This document shows positions 51,071-60,535 of a DNA stretch of 64,000 nt, in pieces. Origin of the DNA: JAJVHZ01 sp041395385 (lineage in GTDB: Bacteria; Pseudomonadota; Gammaproteobacteria; JAJPIJ01); contig JAWLAN010000007.1 in NCBI GenBank assembly GCA_041395385.1, positions 124,001-188,000 on the forward strand. The letters run 5' to 3'. Numbering within the stretch: the stretch's first letter is position 1; every line of letters begins with the position of its first letter. The position numbers and the translations under genes were made by a program. The notes beneath the pieces are model-generated. The model did no database searches, had not been told where the DNA came from, and worked only from the letters and a program-made list of their open reading frames with translations.

Positions 51071-52101
51071 GGGCGATCGCGCGCGCGGCGGCCGTCTCGA
51101 TCCTGCTCGCCGGCGTGCTGCCGGCTCCGGCGGCGCGCGCCGATCTCGCGGCGGCGCGCGAGGCGCTGAGCGCCGGGGATTACGCGACCGCCTTCCAGGA
51201 GTTCGAGGCCTCGGCGCGCGACGGCGACCTGATGGCGCAGAACAACCTCGGCGTGCTCTACAGCCGCGGGCTGGGCGTCGCGAAGGATGCCAGGGAAGCG
51301 GTGCGCTGGTGGCGGCAGGCGGCGGAAAAGGGCTACGCCGCCTCGCAGTACAATCTCGGCATGGCCTACCTGCGCGGGCAGGGCGTGGAGCAGAGTGCCG
51401 ATCTCGCGATGCAGTGGTTCGGGAAGGCCGCCGCCCAGGGCGACCCGGACGCGCAGTTCCAGGCGGGGGTGGGTTACGCCGAGGGGCGCGGGGTGGCGCG
51501 CGATTTCAAGGCGGCGGCGACGTGGTTCGAGAAGGCCGCCGCGCAGGGGATGGGCTCGGCGCAGTACAACCTCGGGACGTTCCACGCCCAGGGGCTCGGC
51601 ATGGAAAAGGATCCGGTGGCGGCGCTGACGTGGTACCTGAAGGCGGCCGACCAGGGGCATCCGGAGGCGCAGTTCATGCTCGGACAGCGGTACCTGCTCG
51701 GCGACGGCGCCGCGCAGGATTTCGCCGAGGCCGAACGCTGGTTCCGCAAGGCGGCGGAGCAGGGCGTGGCGCCGGCGCAGTTGAACCTCGGCACGATGCT
51801 GATCGCCGGCCAGGGCGTGGCGGTGAACCAGCAGGAAGGCGCGACCTGGGTGCAGAAGGCGGCCGAGCAGGGCTTGGAAGGCGCGCAGTACAGCCTCGCC
51901 GGTCTTTACCGGGAAGGCAAGGGCGTGGCGAAGGACCCGGTGCTCGCCTACGCGTGGTTCGACACCAGCGGCGCCAACGGCTACAAGGAGGCCTACGAGG
52001 AGCGCGACGCGCTCGCCAAGGAGATGGATGCGGCGATGCTGGAGCAGGCCAGGCGGACGGCGGCGGAGTATCTGCTCAGGTACCGCGCACCGGCCCGTTG
52101 A
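51067..52101 (+). CDS. exported Sel1-repeat protein
   Basis: 344 residues with a signal peptide ending ARA near residue 25. About seven Sel1 (TPR-like) repeats of 36 residues, e.g. AQNNLGVLYSRGLGVAKDAR and SQYNLGMAYLRGQGV, fill the chain. Such solenoids scaffold protein complexes in the periplasm. The ATG overlaps the SulP stop, so the two are coupled; a role in assembling or regulating the transporter is possible but unproven. Confidence 0.88.
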   Translation: MRAIARAAAVSILLAGVLPAPAARADLAAAREALSAGDYATAFQEFEASARDGDLMAQNNLGVLYSRGLGVAKDAREAVRWWRQAAEKGYAASQYNLGMAYLRGQGVEQSADLAMQWFGKAAAQGDPDAQFQAGVGYAEGRGVARDFKAAATWFEKAAAQGMGSAQYNLGTFHAQGLGMEKDPVAALTWYLKAADQGHPEAQFMLGQRYLLGDGAAQDFAEAERWFRKAAEQGVAPAQLNLGTMLIAGQGVAVNQQEGATWVQKAAEQGLEGAQYSLAGLYREGKGVAKDPVLAYAWFDTSGANGYKEAYEERDALAKEMDAAMLEQARRTAAEYLLRYRAPAR

Positions 52102-52184
52102 GGCGCGCGTGCGCACGGCGATCGCCTCCCGGCGCGATCGGCGGCATGGACTCAGGCAAACGTCAGCAACCCGGGAGGTGATGC

Positions 52185-52499
52185 ATGGGGCGCGTATTCC
52201 TCTACGCCGAGTATCAGGTCTCCATACCCTTCGATCAGATCGACTGGGCGCCGATCAACGCGCAGATGCTGAAGTTTCCCGGCCTGCGCTCCAAGACCTG
52301 GCTGAGCGGCATCAACACCCACTCCGTCGGCGGATTCTACGAGTTCGACAGCCGCGAGCAGGCGCAGCGCTATGTCGAGGAGATGCTGCTGCCCTTCGCC
52401 GCGAAGGTGCACGGCAGCCTCGCGGTGCGGATGTTCGATGCCGAAGCCACTCGGACGGCCAGCATGGGCATGAACTCACCCTACTATCGGGAAGGGTGA
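52185..52499 (+). CDS. YdhR-like monooxygenase family protein
   Basis: 104 residues, ferredoxin-like fold expected. PGLRSKTWLSGINTHSVGGFYEFDSREQAQRYVEEML matches the YdhR/dimeric alpha-beta barrel pattern (conserved Lys-x-Trp and GGxYxF). GGGAGG six bases before the ATG is strong. Enzymatic activity in the family is not settled. Convergent with the GNAT gene. Confidence 0.75.
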   Translation: MGRVFLYAEYQVSIPFDQIDWAPINAQMLKFPGLRSKTWLSGINTHSVGGFYEFDSREQAQRYVEEMLLPFAAKVHGSLAVRMFDAEATRTASMGMNSPYYREG

Positions 52500-52556
52500 T
52501 CGCGCCCGCGCGCGCTCACGCTCCCCGCCGCGACGGGCAACCCGCCGGCCCGAGGT

Positions 52557-53018
52557 CTACTTCGGCGGCGTCAGTGTGAGATCCAGCCGCAGCGGGATCA
52601 TGGCCGACGGCGTGAATCCATGGCGGCGGTAGAAGGCCTGGGCCTGGATGTTGTTGCGGTCCGTGAGCAGCGTGATGCGCAGGCAGCCGCAATCACGCGC
52701 CGTCCTCACCGCGTGCTGCAGCAGCTCCGCCCCGGTGCCGCGTCCGCGCTCCTCGGGCGTGACGATCATGTCCTCGAGTATGGCGGCCCGACCTCCCATG
52801 GCCGTGCTCACCGTGAACAGCAGATTCACCATGGCGACGATCCGGGCGTCGCGCCGCGCCACCAGGATGCGCCCGACCTCCGGCTGGGTGATGATGAGAC
52901 GCAGCCCCTCCTGTTGCCTGGCGGGGTCGGGCGAGAAGTCCGCCTCCTGCGCGAACAGCAGGGTCAGCAGCTCGGCGAGCGCGGGAATGTCCTCGGTGGT
53001 GGCGTCGGTGAAGTTCAT
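52557..53018 (-). CDS. GNAT family N-acetyltransferase
   Basis: 153 residues. TTEDIPALAELLTLLF opens the fold, AILEDMIVTPEERGRGTGAELLQH is the acetyl-CoA site (RGRGTG), and DRNNIQAQAFYRRHGF is the C-terminal motif. It acetylates an unknown small molecule or protein amine. It follows the VOC gene after about 40 bases on the same strand. Confidence 0.9.
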   Translation of the reverse strand: MNFTDATTEDIPALAELLTLLFAQEADFSPDPARQQEGLRLIITQPEVGRILVARRDARIVAMVNLLFTVSTAMGGRAAILEDMIVTPEERGRGTGAELLQHAVRTARDCGCLRITLLTDRNNIQAQAFYRRHGFTPSAMIPLRLDLTLTPPK

Positions 53019-53061
53019 GCGGCGAGCACCGTCGCTGTGAGGCCCGGCGAGGGCGTTGAGC

Positions 53062-53445
53062 TCAGTCTTCCCATCGGTTGGCCTCCTCGGCGAACGACGA
53101 CCCTTGCGCCCGCACGACGCAGAAACGGTGACCGGTGGGCGCCTCCAGCACCCACCAATCGTGCACCTGCCGCACGCGCCTGGCGCCCAGGGCCTCCAGG
53201 CGGCGCACCTCCGCCTCGACATCGTCGGTCTCGATGTCGAGATGGACGCGACTGGGATGATCGACCTTTTGCACCTCGATGTGCAACTCGTCCTCGGCGG
53301 TGTCGAAGACCACGTAACCGCTGTCGACCGGGTCCCGCGACGGCCTGACCCGGTAGCCGAGCGCCCGCCGCCAGAACTCGGCGGCAGCGGCCAGGTCCTC
53401 GGTCTGACAGTCGATGATGAATCCCCCCAGCTGACTGCGGTGCAT
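53062..53445 (-). CDS. VOC (glyoxalase) superfamily protein
   Basis: 127 residues. The paired beta-alpha-beta repeats of the VOC fold are visible: FIIDCQTEDLAAAAEFWRRALGY, VHLDIETDDVEAEVRRLEALGA and a C-terminal TGHRFCVVRAQGS. The EDELHIEVQKVDHPSRVHLD region supplies likely metal ligands (His, Glu). Possibly a dioxygenase, glyoxalase or resistance protein; substrate unknown. ATG 53445 chosen; the open frame upstream overlaps the lipoprotein gene. Confidence 0.88.
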   Translation of the reverse strand: MHRSQLGGFIIDCQTEDLAAAAEFWRRALGYRVRPSRDPVDSGYVVFDTAEDELHIEVQKVDHPSRVHLDIETDDVEAEVRRLEALGARRVRQVHDWWVLEAPTGHRFCVVRAQGSSFAEEANRWED

Positions 53446-53468
53446 GGCATCCCTCCGCCGGTGTCGAG

Positions 53469-54191
53469 TCAGGGTTGGCGGACGCGCTCGAGCTCGACCT
53501 CGAGCGTGCCGCTCGGCAACGCCGAGCTGGAGGTGGTTTCCCTGCGCTCGGACCTCACCAGGCCGACACCGGGGGCGTACCAGTCCACCTGCTCGACCTT
53601 GATCTCCGCCAGGCCCACCTGCTTGCGGACCTCCGCCAGCGTGCTGCCGCTCGCACGGATGCGCAGGCAGCCGTGGTATTGACCGGCGGGCACGCGGACC
53701 GTGTCCTCGACGCTCTCCAGGGTGTAGAGGAGCGGCACGTCGGCCTCGATCTTGTAGAGCGCGCCGGCGGCGTGGCTGGTGACCTCGAGCACCCGCGTGC
53801 GCGTGTCTCCCCTCCAGGTCGCGCCGACAGCGAGGCCGGCAGGCAGCACCGTCTGCGGCATGGGATAGCGGCGCGGTTCCTCGCCTTCGGCCGCCTCGCC
53901 CACGCGTTGCACGCCCTGCGCGCCCTGCGTGTACAGGATGGTCGTGCCGCCGGGGCTGCGGCGCGGGATGGTGCGCACGCCGGCGAGGTCGTAGGCCGGC
54001 AGGTTGGTGACCAGGTGCTTGCCCTGCCGCGGCCCGTCCGCGGTCACGATCCGCATCGCGTACTGCCATTCCCAGCCGGGATGCAGCGGGAAATGCTCCT
54101 GCGCCGGCCGCTCGCAGCCCGCGAGCAGCACGATGGCGAGCAGCAGGGGCACGCGCACGGCCGCGCCACGTTCACCGCGGCGCGGGCTCAA
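53469..54191 (-). CDS. hypothetical lipoprotein
   Basis: 240 residues from a TTG at 54191, or about 229 from a GTG at 54158; neither has a clear ribosome site. VPLLLAIVLLAGCERP is a lipoprotein signal with lipobox LAGC. The mature part is beta-rich (WEWQYAMRIVTADGPRQG, TLESVEDTVRVPAGQYHGCLRIR, EIKVEQVDWYAPGVGLVRSE), in the style of proteins where a measured conversion value is stored before transfer; the same WYAPGVGLV phrase is common in uncharacterised outer-envelope lipoproteins. It follows glgP on the minus strand. Confidence 0.75.
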   Translation of the reverse strand: MSPRRGERGAAVRVPLLLAIVLLAGCERPAQEHFPLHPGWEWQYAMRIVTADGPRQGKHLVTNLPAYDLAGVRTIPRRSPGGTTILYTQGAQGVQRVGEAAEGEEPRRYPMPQTVLPAGLAVGATWRGDTRTRVLEVTSHAAGALYKIEADVPLLYTLESVEDTVRVPAGQYHGCLRIRASGSTLAEVRKQVGLAEIKVEQVDWYAPGVGLVRSERRETTSSSALPSGTLEVELERVRQP

Positions 54192-54204
54192 TGACCACCT
54201 GCGC

Positions 54205-56763
54205 TCAGACCCATAGCATCTGCCCGGTCTCGAAGCGGTGAGTGATGAGCGGATGGCAGGGGAAGATCCGTATGCGGTAGCTGCGCAGCCCCGATTCGCG
54301 CGGCTTCAGGCGCGTGCGGTAGAGGGTCTCGCCGTGCTCGTTGGCGCCCTCCGGCATCAGCAGCACCGAGGTCGCCGGGCAGAACTCGCCCCGCGCGTCC
54401 TCGCTGCCCAGTTGCAGTTCCACCCACACGTCCCCGGCGGCGAGCTCTCCCAGCCTGGCGGCGACGGTGACGTGGGTCTCCTCGCCCAGGGTGAGCCGCG
54501 GGCGGGCCTGCTCGAGGAGGCGCACACCGACCTGCGGCCAGTGCGCGGCGATGCGCCTCTTCCATTCCGCCAGCTCGCGCGCCGCGGCGTGTCCCTCGGC
54601 GGCGAACAGCGCCTGCTGTCGCGCGGCCGGCGCGTAGAACTTGCGCACGTACTCCAGGAACATGCGCTCGCAGTTGTAGCGGGGCAGTATCGAGCGCATC
54701 GACGCCTTCGCCATCTGCACCCAGTCGGCGGGAAAGGCATGGCTGTCGCGGCGGTAGAACAGCGGCAGCACCTCGTTCTCGATGAGGTCGAGCAGGTCCT
54801 GGGCCTCCAGCCGATCGCGATGCTCTCTGGCGGTCTCCGGGCTGTGCGGCGCGATCGCCCAGCCGTTGCCGCCGTCGTGGCCCTCGCCCCACCAGCCGTC
54901 GAGGATGCTCAGGTTGAGCACGCCGTTGATGCCGGCCTTCATGCCCGAGGTGCCGCTCGCCTCGAGCGGATACTCCGGTACGTTCAGCCACACGTCCACG
55001 CCGGTCACCAGCCGCCGCGCCAGTCCGATGTCGTAACCCTCCACCAGGACGATGCGCCCCTCGAATTCCGCCCGTTGCGTGTACTCGTGCACGGTGCGGA
55101 TCAGCGCCTGACCGGCGCCGTCGTGCGGGTGCGCCTTGCCGGCGAAGACGATGACGGCGGGCCGCTGTGGATCGTTGAGGATGCGCGCCAGCCGCTCGGG
55201 GTCCTGGAACATCAGCGTGGCGCGCTTGTAGGTCGCGAAGCGGCGCGCGAACCCCATGATGCACACGTCCTTGTCAGGATCCAGATAGCGCGTGCGGCGC
55301 TCGATCTCCGACTGGCTGCAACCGTTGCGCTGCAGCTGCGGAACGAGACGCTGGCGCAGGTCCCTGATGAGGTCGTAGCGCAGCAGCTGGCGGGTGCTCC
55401 AGAACGTGGCGTCGGGCAGGTCGTCGATGCGCTCCCAGAACGCGGGGTTGCGCAGCTCGTTGCGCCACTGGCTGCCCCAGCGCAGGTCGAACAGGTTGCT
55501 CCACGCCGGCGCCAGGAACGTCGGCACGTGTATGCCGTTGGTGACGTAGTCGAGCGGATTCTCCACCGGATCGATCTGCGGCCAGATGTAGCTCTCGGTG
55601 CGCGAGGCCACGGTGCCGTGGATGCGGCTCACGCCGTTGTGAAAGCGCGAACCGCGCAGCGCCAGCGCCGTCATGTTGAAGCCGCCGTGATTCGCCGGAC
55701 TCGCCCCCAGGGCCAGGAACTGCTCCTCGGTGGCGCGCAGCTGCGGTATGTAGGCCCCGAAGTACTCGAGCATCATCGCGCGTTCGAAGATGTCGTGGCC
55801 GGCGGCGACCGGCGTGTGGGTGGTGAAGACGGTGCCGGCGGCGACCTGCTCCAGCGCGGTGCCGAGATCCATTCCGCCCTGCGCGAGCTCGCGCAGCCGC
55901 TCGAGGACCTGGAAGGCGGCATGCCCCTCGTTGATGTGCCAGACCGTGGGATTCAGCCCGATGCTGCGCAACGCGCGCACCCCGCCTATCCCGAGCACGA
56001 TCTCCTGCTGGATGCGGGTATGCCGGTCGCCGCCGTACAGGGCCTCGGTGATGCGGCGGTCCTCCGGCAGGTTGGCATCGACGTCGGCGTCGAGCAGCAA
56101 CAGGCGGATGTGGCCGACGCGGGCCTGCCAGAGATTGAGGTGCAGCGCGCGCTGCGGCAGGTCCACGCGCACGCGCCGCTGCGCGCCGGAGGCGTCGAGG
56201 ATCGGCGCCACCGGCAGGTCGCTGAAATCGATGGGGCGGTTGCGCAACTGCTGGCTGCCGTGGCCGTCGATCATCTGATCGACGTAACCGCTGCGGTAGA
56301 GCAGGCCGACGGCGATGAACGGCGCGCCGAGATCGGTGGCGGCCTTGCAGTGATCGCCGGCCAGGATGCCCAGCCCGCCCGAGTAGATGGGCGCGCTCTC
56401 ATGAAATCCGAACTCGGCGCAGAAGTAGGCGATGAGGTCGTGCGCGGGGTCGAGTTGATCGGTGATCTCGGCGTCCGGCTCCTTGGCCATGTAGGTGTCG
56501 TACTCGGACAGCACCCCCTTGTAGTCCTGCAGGAAGACCAGGCTCGCGGCGGCCTCCTCGAGCTTCTCCTGCGACACCCGCCGCAGGAACACGCGCGGAT
56601 TGTGCCCGCACTCGTGCCACAGCGCGCGATCGAGATTCGCGAACAGCAGGCGCGCGCGCCGGTTCCAGCTGTAGGCGAGGTTGGCGGCCAGTTCCGGAAG
56701 TCGCCCGAGTGCGGCAGGTATCACGGGTTGAACCTCGAGCGTAAAGCGCGAACCGGAACTCAT
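54205..56763 (-). CDS. glgP: alpha-glucan phosphorylase GlgP
   Basis: 852 residues, GT35, of the type with an N-terminal DUF3417-like region (LPELAANLAYSWNRRARLLF). Seen: YFCAEFGFHESAPIYSGGLGILAGDH, EGHAAFQVLERLRE, NVPEYPLEASGTSGMKAG, in which Lys609 carries PLP, and NGWAIAPHSPETAREH. It releases glucose-1-phosphate from glycogen. GGGAGG seven bases before ATG 56763 fixes the start. This subtype lacks the mammalian-style regulatory N terminus. It is divergent from glgA by 217 bases, so breakdown and synthesis are controlled from one region. Confidence 0.95.
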   Translation of the reverse strand: MSSGSRFTLEVQPVIPAALGRLPELAANLAYSWNRRARLLFANLDRALWHECGHNPRVFLRRVSQEKLEEAAASLVFLQDYKGVLSEYDTYMAKEPDAEITDQLDPAHDLIAYFCAEFGFHESAPIYSGGLGILAGDHCKAATDLGAPFIAVGLLYRSGYVDQMIDGHGSQQLRNRPIDFSDLPVAPILDASGAQRRVRVDLPQRALHLNLWQARVGHIRLLLLDADVDANLPEDRRITEALYGGDRHTRIQQEIVLGIGGVRALRSIGLNPTVWHINEGHAAFQVLERLRELAQGGMDLGTALEQVAAGTVFTTHTPVAAGHDIFERAMMLEYFGAYIPQLRATEEQFLALGASPANHGGFNMTALALRGSRFHNGVSRIHGTVASRTESYIWPQIDPVENPLDYVTNGIHVPTFLAPAWSNLFDLRWGSQWRNELRNPAFWERIDDLPDATFWSTRQLLRYDLIRDLRQRLVPQLQRNGCSQSEIERRTRYLDPDKDVCIMGFARRFATYKRATLMFQDPERLARILNDPQRPAVIVFAGKAHPHDGAGQALIRTVHEYTQRAEFEGRIVLVEGYDIGLARRLVTGVDVWLNVPEYPLEASGTSGMKAGINGVLNLSILDGWWGEGHDGGNGWAIAPHSPETAREHRDRLEAQDLLDLIENEVLPLFYRRDSHAFPADWVQMAKASMRSILPRYNCERMFLEYVRKFYAPAARQQALFAAEGHAAARELAEWKRRIAAHWPQVGVRLLEQARPRLTLGEETHVTVAARLGELAAGDVWVELQLGSEDARGEFCPATSVLLMPEGANEHGETLYRTRLKPRESGLRSYRIRIFPCHPLITHRFETGQMLWV

Positions 56764-56980
56764 CTCACTGCCTCCCTTGCGGCCTGTCATGGTTGTTCGC
56801 CCGCGCCTGGATGCGCGCGGCCCCTGCGCCTCGCCCGCGGCGCGGCGGTCCGGCGGAGGATGGCCCGTGGCGTCGTCGCAGCGGGCAGTTGCGGCGCGTG
56901 AACGGGTTTCGGCATTATAAGCCGCGCGCGGACGGCGATGCGCGCGCCCGCCGTCCCGCCATCGAGGAAGCCACGCCAGC

Positions 56981-58438
56981 ATGCAAAAGGTATTGTTCGC
57001 CACCAGCGAGGCCCACCCGCTGGCGAAGACGGGAGGTCTCGGTGAGGTGTGCGGCGCGCTGCCCCTGGCGCTGCAGCAGTGCGGTCACGACGTGCGCGTG
57101 ATCCTCCCGGGCTACCGCACGGTGCTGGAACAGTGCCGCAACCTGCGCGTGCTCGCGCAACTCGCCATCCCCGGCAGTTTGGAGCCCGTGCGCATCCTCG
57201 AGACCCGCCTCGGCGAGACGACGGTGCCGGCGCTGATCGTCGACGCGCCGGGCATGTTCGACCGGGCCGGGGGCCTGTACGCGGACGTCGACGGCAGGGA
57301 TTTCGCCGACAACGCCAATCGCTTCACGGTCTACTGCCGAGCCGTCGTCGAGCTGGCGATGGATCGGGGGGGGCTGTACTGGCAGCCCGATGTCGTGCAC
57401 TGCCACGACTGGCAGACGGGCCTGGTCCCGGCGCTGCTCGCGCGCGAGCCCCTCCGCCCGGGCACCGTGTTCACCATCCACAACATCGCCTACGCGGGCA
57501 GCTTCGATCGCGAGCGCTTCGACACCCTGCAGCTGCCCGCGGATCTGTACGCGCCCGAGAGCATGGAGTTCTACGGCCGGTTCGCCTTCATCAAGGGCGG
57601 ACTGGTCTACGCGGATCTCATCACGACCGTCAGCCCGACTTACGCGCGCGAGATCCAGACCCCGGAGAAGGGCTGCGGCCTGGACGGCCTGCTCAGGGGT
57701 CGCAGCCGCGACCTCGTCGGCATCATAAACGGCGTCAATTACGCGCTGTGGGACCCCGCCAACGATCCGATCATCGCCGAGCGTTACGATGCCGGGATGC
57801 TGGAAAACAAGCACTCGAATCGGCGCGCCATCCAGCGGGATCTGGGACTGCGGGAGGACGACGAGGCGTTGCTCATCGGCGTGGTGTCGCGGCTGGCGCA
57901 CCAGAAGGGAATGGATCTGCTGCCGGCGGCCCTGGAGCCGCTTTGGGCGCAGGGCTTGCAGCTCGCCCTGCTCGGCAGCGGCGACGCGCAGGTGCAATCG
58001 GAGATCGAGCGGATGTGCCGCGAGCATCCCGGCCAGTGCGCCGCCCACTTCGGCTACAACGACGCCCTCGCGCACCGCATCCTGGCGGGAGCGGACGCAT
58101 TCCTCATGCCGTCGCGCTACGAGCCCTGCGGCCTGGGCCAGCTCTACGCCCAGCGCTATGGCACGGTGCCGGTCGTGCGCCGGACCGGCGGACTGGCCGA
58201 CACCGTGGTGCCGGTGAACGCCGCGACGCTCGCCGACGGCACGGCCACCGGCGTGATGTACGAGGACGACGGCGCCGAGGCCCTCTCGGCGGCGATCCTG
58301 GCCGCGATGTACCTGCGGCGCGCACCGGCGCAGTGGCGCCGACTGCAGGTCGCGGGCATGCGGCGGGAGTTCGGCTGGGGCGAGAGCGCGCGTGCCTATG
58401 TCGAGGTCTATCGGCGGGCACGCGTGCACCGGGCCTGA
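56981..58438 (+). CDS. glgA: glycogen synthase GlgA
   Basis: 485 residues, GT5. KVLFATSEAHPLAKTGGLGEVCGALP is the ADP-glucose site, VVHCHDWQTGLVPALL and TIHNIAYAG follow, and the C-terminal domain has IGVVSRLAHQKGMDLL and MPSRYEPCGLGQLYAQRYGT with the catalytic Glu. It extends alpha-1,4-glucan from ADP-glucose made by GlgC. It starts alone, divergent from glgP; a perfect 18-base palindrome lies between its end and the activator gene downstream. Confidence 0.96.
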   Translation: MQKVLFATSEAHPLAKTGGLGEVCGALPLALQQCGHDVRVILPGYRTVLEQCRNLRVLAQLAIPGSLEPVRILETRLGETTVPALIVDAPGMFDRAGGLYADVDGRDFADNANRFTVYCRAVVELAMDRGGLYWQPDVVHCHDWQTGLVPALLAREPLRPGTVFTIHNIAYAGSFDRERFDTLQLPADLYAPESMEFYGRFAFIKGGLVYADLITTVSPTYAREIQTPEKGCGLDGLLRGRSRDLVGIINGVNYALWDPANDPIIAERYDAGMLENKHSNRRAIQRDLGLREDDEALLIGVVSRLAHQKGMDLLPAALEPLWAQGLQLALLGSGDAQVQSEIERMCREHPGQCAAHFGYNDALAHRILAGADAFLMPSRYEPCGLGQLYAQRYGTVPVVRRTGGLADTVVPVNAATLADGTATGVMYEDDGAEALSAAILAAMYLRRAPAQWRRLQVAGMRREFGWGESARAYVEVYRRARVHRA

Positions 58439-58481
58439 GCGGCGCGGTCCGGCCGCCCCGCCCGGGTTGCGCAAAGATCCG

Positions 58482-58499
58482 GCGCCGGGCGCCCGGCGC
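58482..58499. promoter_or_regulatory. perfect 18-base palindrome between glgA and activator 1
   Basis: GCGCCGGGCGCCCGGCGC, an exact palindrome centred at 58490/58491. TAGAAT, a possible -10, follows at 58505-58510. It could be an operator for the activator gene or a stem ending the glgA transcript; there is no T tract. Confidence 0.4.
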
Positions 58500-58584
58500 T
58501 GAGCTAGAATATCCTTGCGCACCTGGGCCGTGGCCCGGAGTGGGCCGCTGTATCCATCGCGAATCACGCTGGCGCGGGGACCCC

Positions 58585-60507
58585 ATGGACGATCGCGTAA
58601 CCGGTACCGAGCACTTGCTGCGGGCGCTCGCGGAGGGCACGGCCGGCGTCACGGAAGACGATTACCTGCGCGCGCTGATGCGCACCGCGACGCACATACT
58701 CGGCGTGCGGTTCGCCTTCATGGGCGAGCTGAACGAGGCATTCCCCCTCGGCGCGAAATTCGTCGACTTCTGGGACGGCGGGAAATTCACCGGCCCCGGT
58801 GATTTCCAGTTCGCCGGCACCCCCTGCGAGGCTGTCTTCCGCACCGGCGAGGTGCGCTGCTACCCGCGCGCCGTCGCCGCCCGCTTCCCCGACGCACCGA
58901 TACTCGCCGAGCTGGGCGTGGAGAGCTTTCTCGCCGTGCCGGTGAAGGGCAATGACGGCACGGTGATCGGGCATTTCGCCATCATGGACGACAAGCCGAT
59001 GGAGGGCGACGCCCGCACGGTGAGCGTGCTCAAGCTGTTCGCGTTGCGCGCGGGGGCGGAGATGGAGCGCCGGCGCTACAAGGACGCGCTGCACGCCAGC
59101 CGCCAGCGCATGGCCTCGGTGCTGGCCTCGGCCATGGACGCCATCATCGCGATCGGACCCGACCGCCGCATCCGGGTGTTCAACGCCGCCGCCGAGCGGA
59201 TCTTCGCCTGCAGTGCCGACTGGGCGACGGGCATGCCGCTGGACCGTCTCATCGCCGCGCCGTGCCGTGCCGCGATCGCCGAACGCCTGGCTGCGGCCGC
59301 CGCGAGCGAGACCGGCCGTCAGTCCATCGGGATCGCCGAGGGGTTCCGCGCCGTCCGCGCCAATCACGAGGAGTTCCCCTTCGAGGCGACGATCTCCCGC
59401 AGCGACGGGGCGGGTGAGCCGCTCTACATCGTCATCCTGCGCGACCTGAACGAGCGCCAGCGCACGCAGGCCGAGCTCGAACGGCTGCAGTCCCTGAACG
59501 GCATGCTGATCGAAGAGATGCTGCGGCAGTCCGGCTTCGAGGGCGTGATCGGCCAGTCGCCGGCGATGCAGGAGGTGCTGCAGGCGGTGGCCACGGTCGC
59601 CTCCTCGGACGCCACGGTGATCGTTGACGGCGAGACCGGCACCGGCAAGGAGATGGTGGCGCATGCCATCCACCACCTGAGCGGGCGGCGAGAGCGCCAG
59701 CTCGTGAAGATGAACTGCGCGGCGCTGCCCGCCGACCTGGTGGAGAGCGAGTTGTTCGGCCACGAGAAGGGTGCCTTCACCGGCGCCGTCAACGAGCGCA
59801 AGGGCCGATTCGAGCTCGCCAACGGCGGCACGCTGTTCCTGGACGAGGTCGGCGAGCTCACGCTGCCGGCGCAGGCGAAGCTGCTGCGCGTGCTCCAGGA
59901 GCGGGAGTTCGAGCGCGTCGGCGGATCCAGGACCATACGTGCCGACGTGAGGGTGATCGCGGCCACCAATCGCGACCTGGCCGAGATGGTGCGGCGGGGG
60001 ACCTTCCGCTCCGACCTGTACTATCGTCTGAACGTGTTTCCGATCACGCTGCCGCCGCTGCGCGCCCGCGCCGGCGACGTCCCGCTGCTCGCGCAGCACT
60101 TCCTGGAGCGCTTCGCCCGCAAGCTCGGCAAGAAGCTCACGACCATCGAGCCGGAATCCCTGCAGCGACTGCTGCGCTACGACTGGCCGGGCAACGTGCG
60201 CGAGCTGCAGAACGTCATGGAGCGGGCGACGCTGCTCTCCGCGGGCCCCGCGGTGGTGGTGCGGGATCCGCTGCGCGCCGGCAGCGCGGCGCCGGGAGCC
60301 GCCGCGGTGCAGGCGAGGACGCTGGAGGAGGTCGAGGCCGAGCACATACGCAGGGTGCTGCAGAGCGCGGACTGGAAGATCGAAGGCAGAGCCGGCGCCG
60401 CCGCACTGTTGCGCCTGGAGCCGAGCACGCTGCGATACCGGATGCAGAAGCTCGGCATCCGCCGCCCGCCGCCGGAGGCCGCGGCCGCGGCGATGCGGGA
60501 ACGATAG
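58585..60507 (+). CDS. GAF-PAS-AAA+-Fis sigma-54 activator, copy 1
   Basis: 640 residues. GAF-like domain about 10-165 (GTEHLLRALAEGTAGVTEDD, GVESFLAVPVKGNDGTVIGH), PAS about 175-300 (ASAMDAIIAIGPDRRIRVFN, AAAERIFACSADWA), short coiled linker, AAA+ about 320-555 with Walker A GETGTGKE, GAFTGA at 396-401, Walker B TLFLDEVGEL and arginine fingers, and a Fis-type HTH at the end (GRAGAAALLRLEPSTLRYRM). The GAFTGA loop means sigma-54 contact. The GAF and PAS parts probably sense a small molecule or redox state; no Cys or His haem motif is obvious. First of three tandem paralogues. Confidence 0.93.
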   Translation: MDDRVTGTEHLLRALAEGTAGVTEDDYLRALMRTATHILGVRFAFMGELNEAFPLGAKFVDFWDGGKFTGPGDFQFAGTPCEAVFRTGEVRCYPRAVAARFPDAPILAELGVESFLAVPVKGNDGTVIGHFAIMDDKPMEGDARTVSVLKLFALRAGAEMERRRYKDALHASRQRMASVLASAMDAIIAIGPDRRIRVFNAAAERIFACSADWATGMPLDRLIAAPCRAAIAERLAAAAASETGRQSIGIAEGFRAVRANHEEFPFEATISRSDGAGEPLYIVILRDLNERQRTQAELERLQSLNGMLIEEMLRQSGFEGVIGQSPAMQEVLQAVATVASSDATVIVDGETGTGKEMVAHAIHHLSGRRERQLVKMNCAALPADLVESELFGHEKGAFTGAVNERKGRFELANGGTLFLDEVGELTLPAQAKLLRVLQEREFERVGGSRTIRADVRVIAATNRDLAEMVRRGTFRSDLYYRLNVFPITLPPLRARAGDVPLLAQHFLERFARKLGKKLTTIEPESLQRLLRYDWPGNVRELQNVMERATLLSAGPAVVVRDPLRAGSAAPGAAAVQARTLEEVEAEHIRRVLQSADWKIEGRAGAAALLRLEPSTLRYRMQKLGIRRPPPEAAAAAMRER

Positions 60508-60535
60508 ACGATCCGCGAGGAGGAACGGGGGCAAC

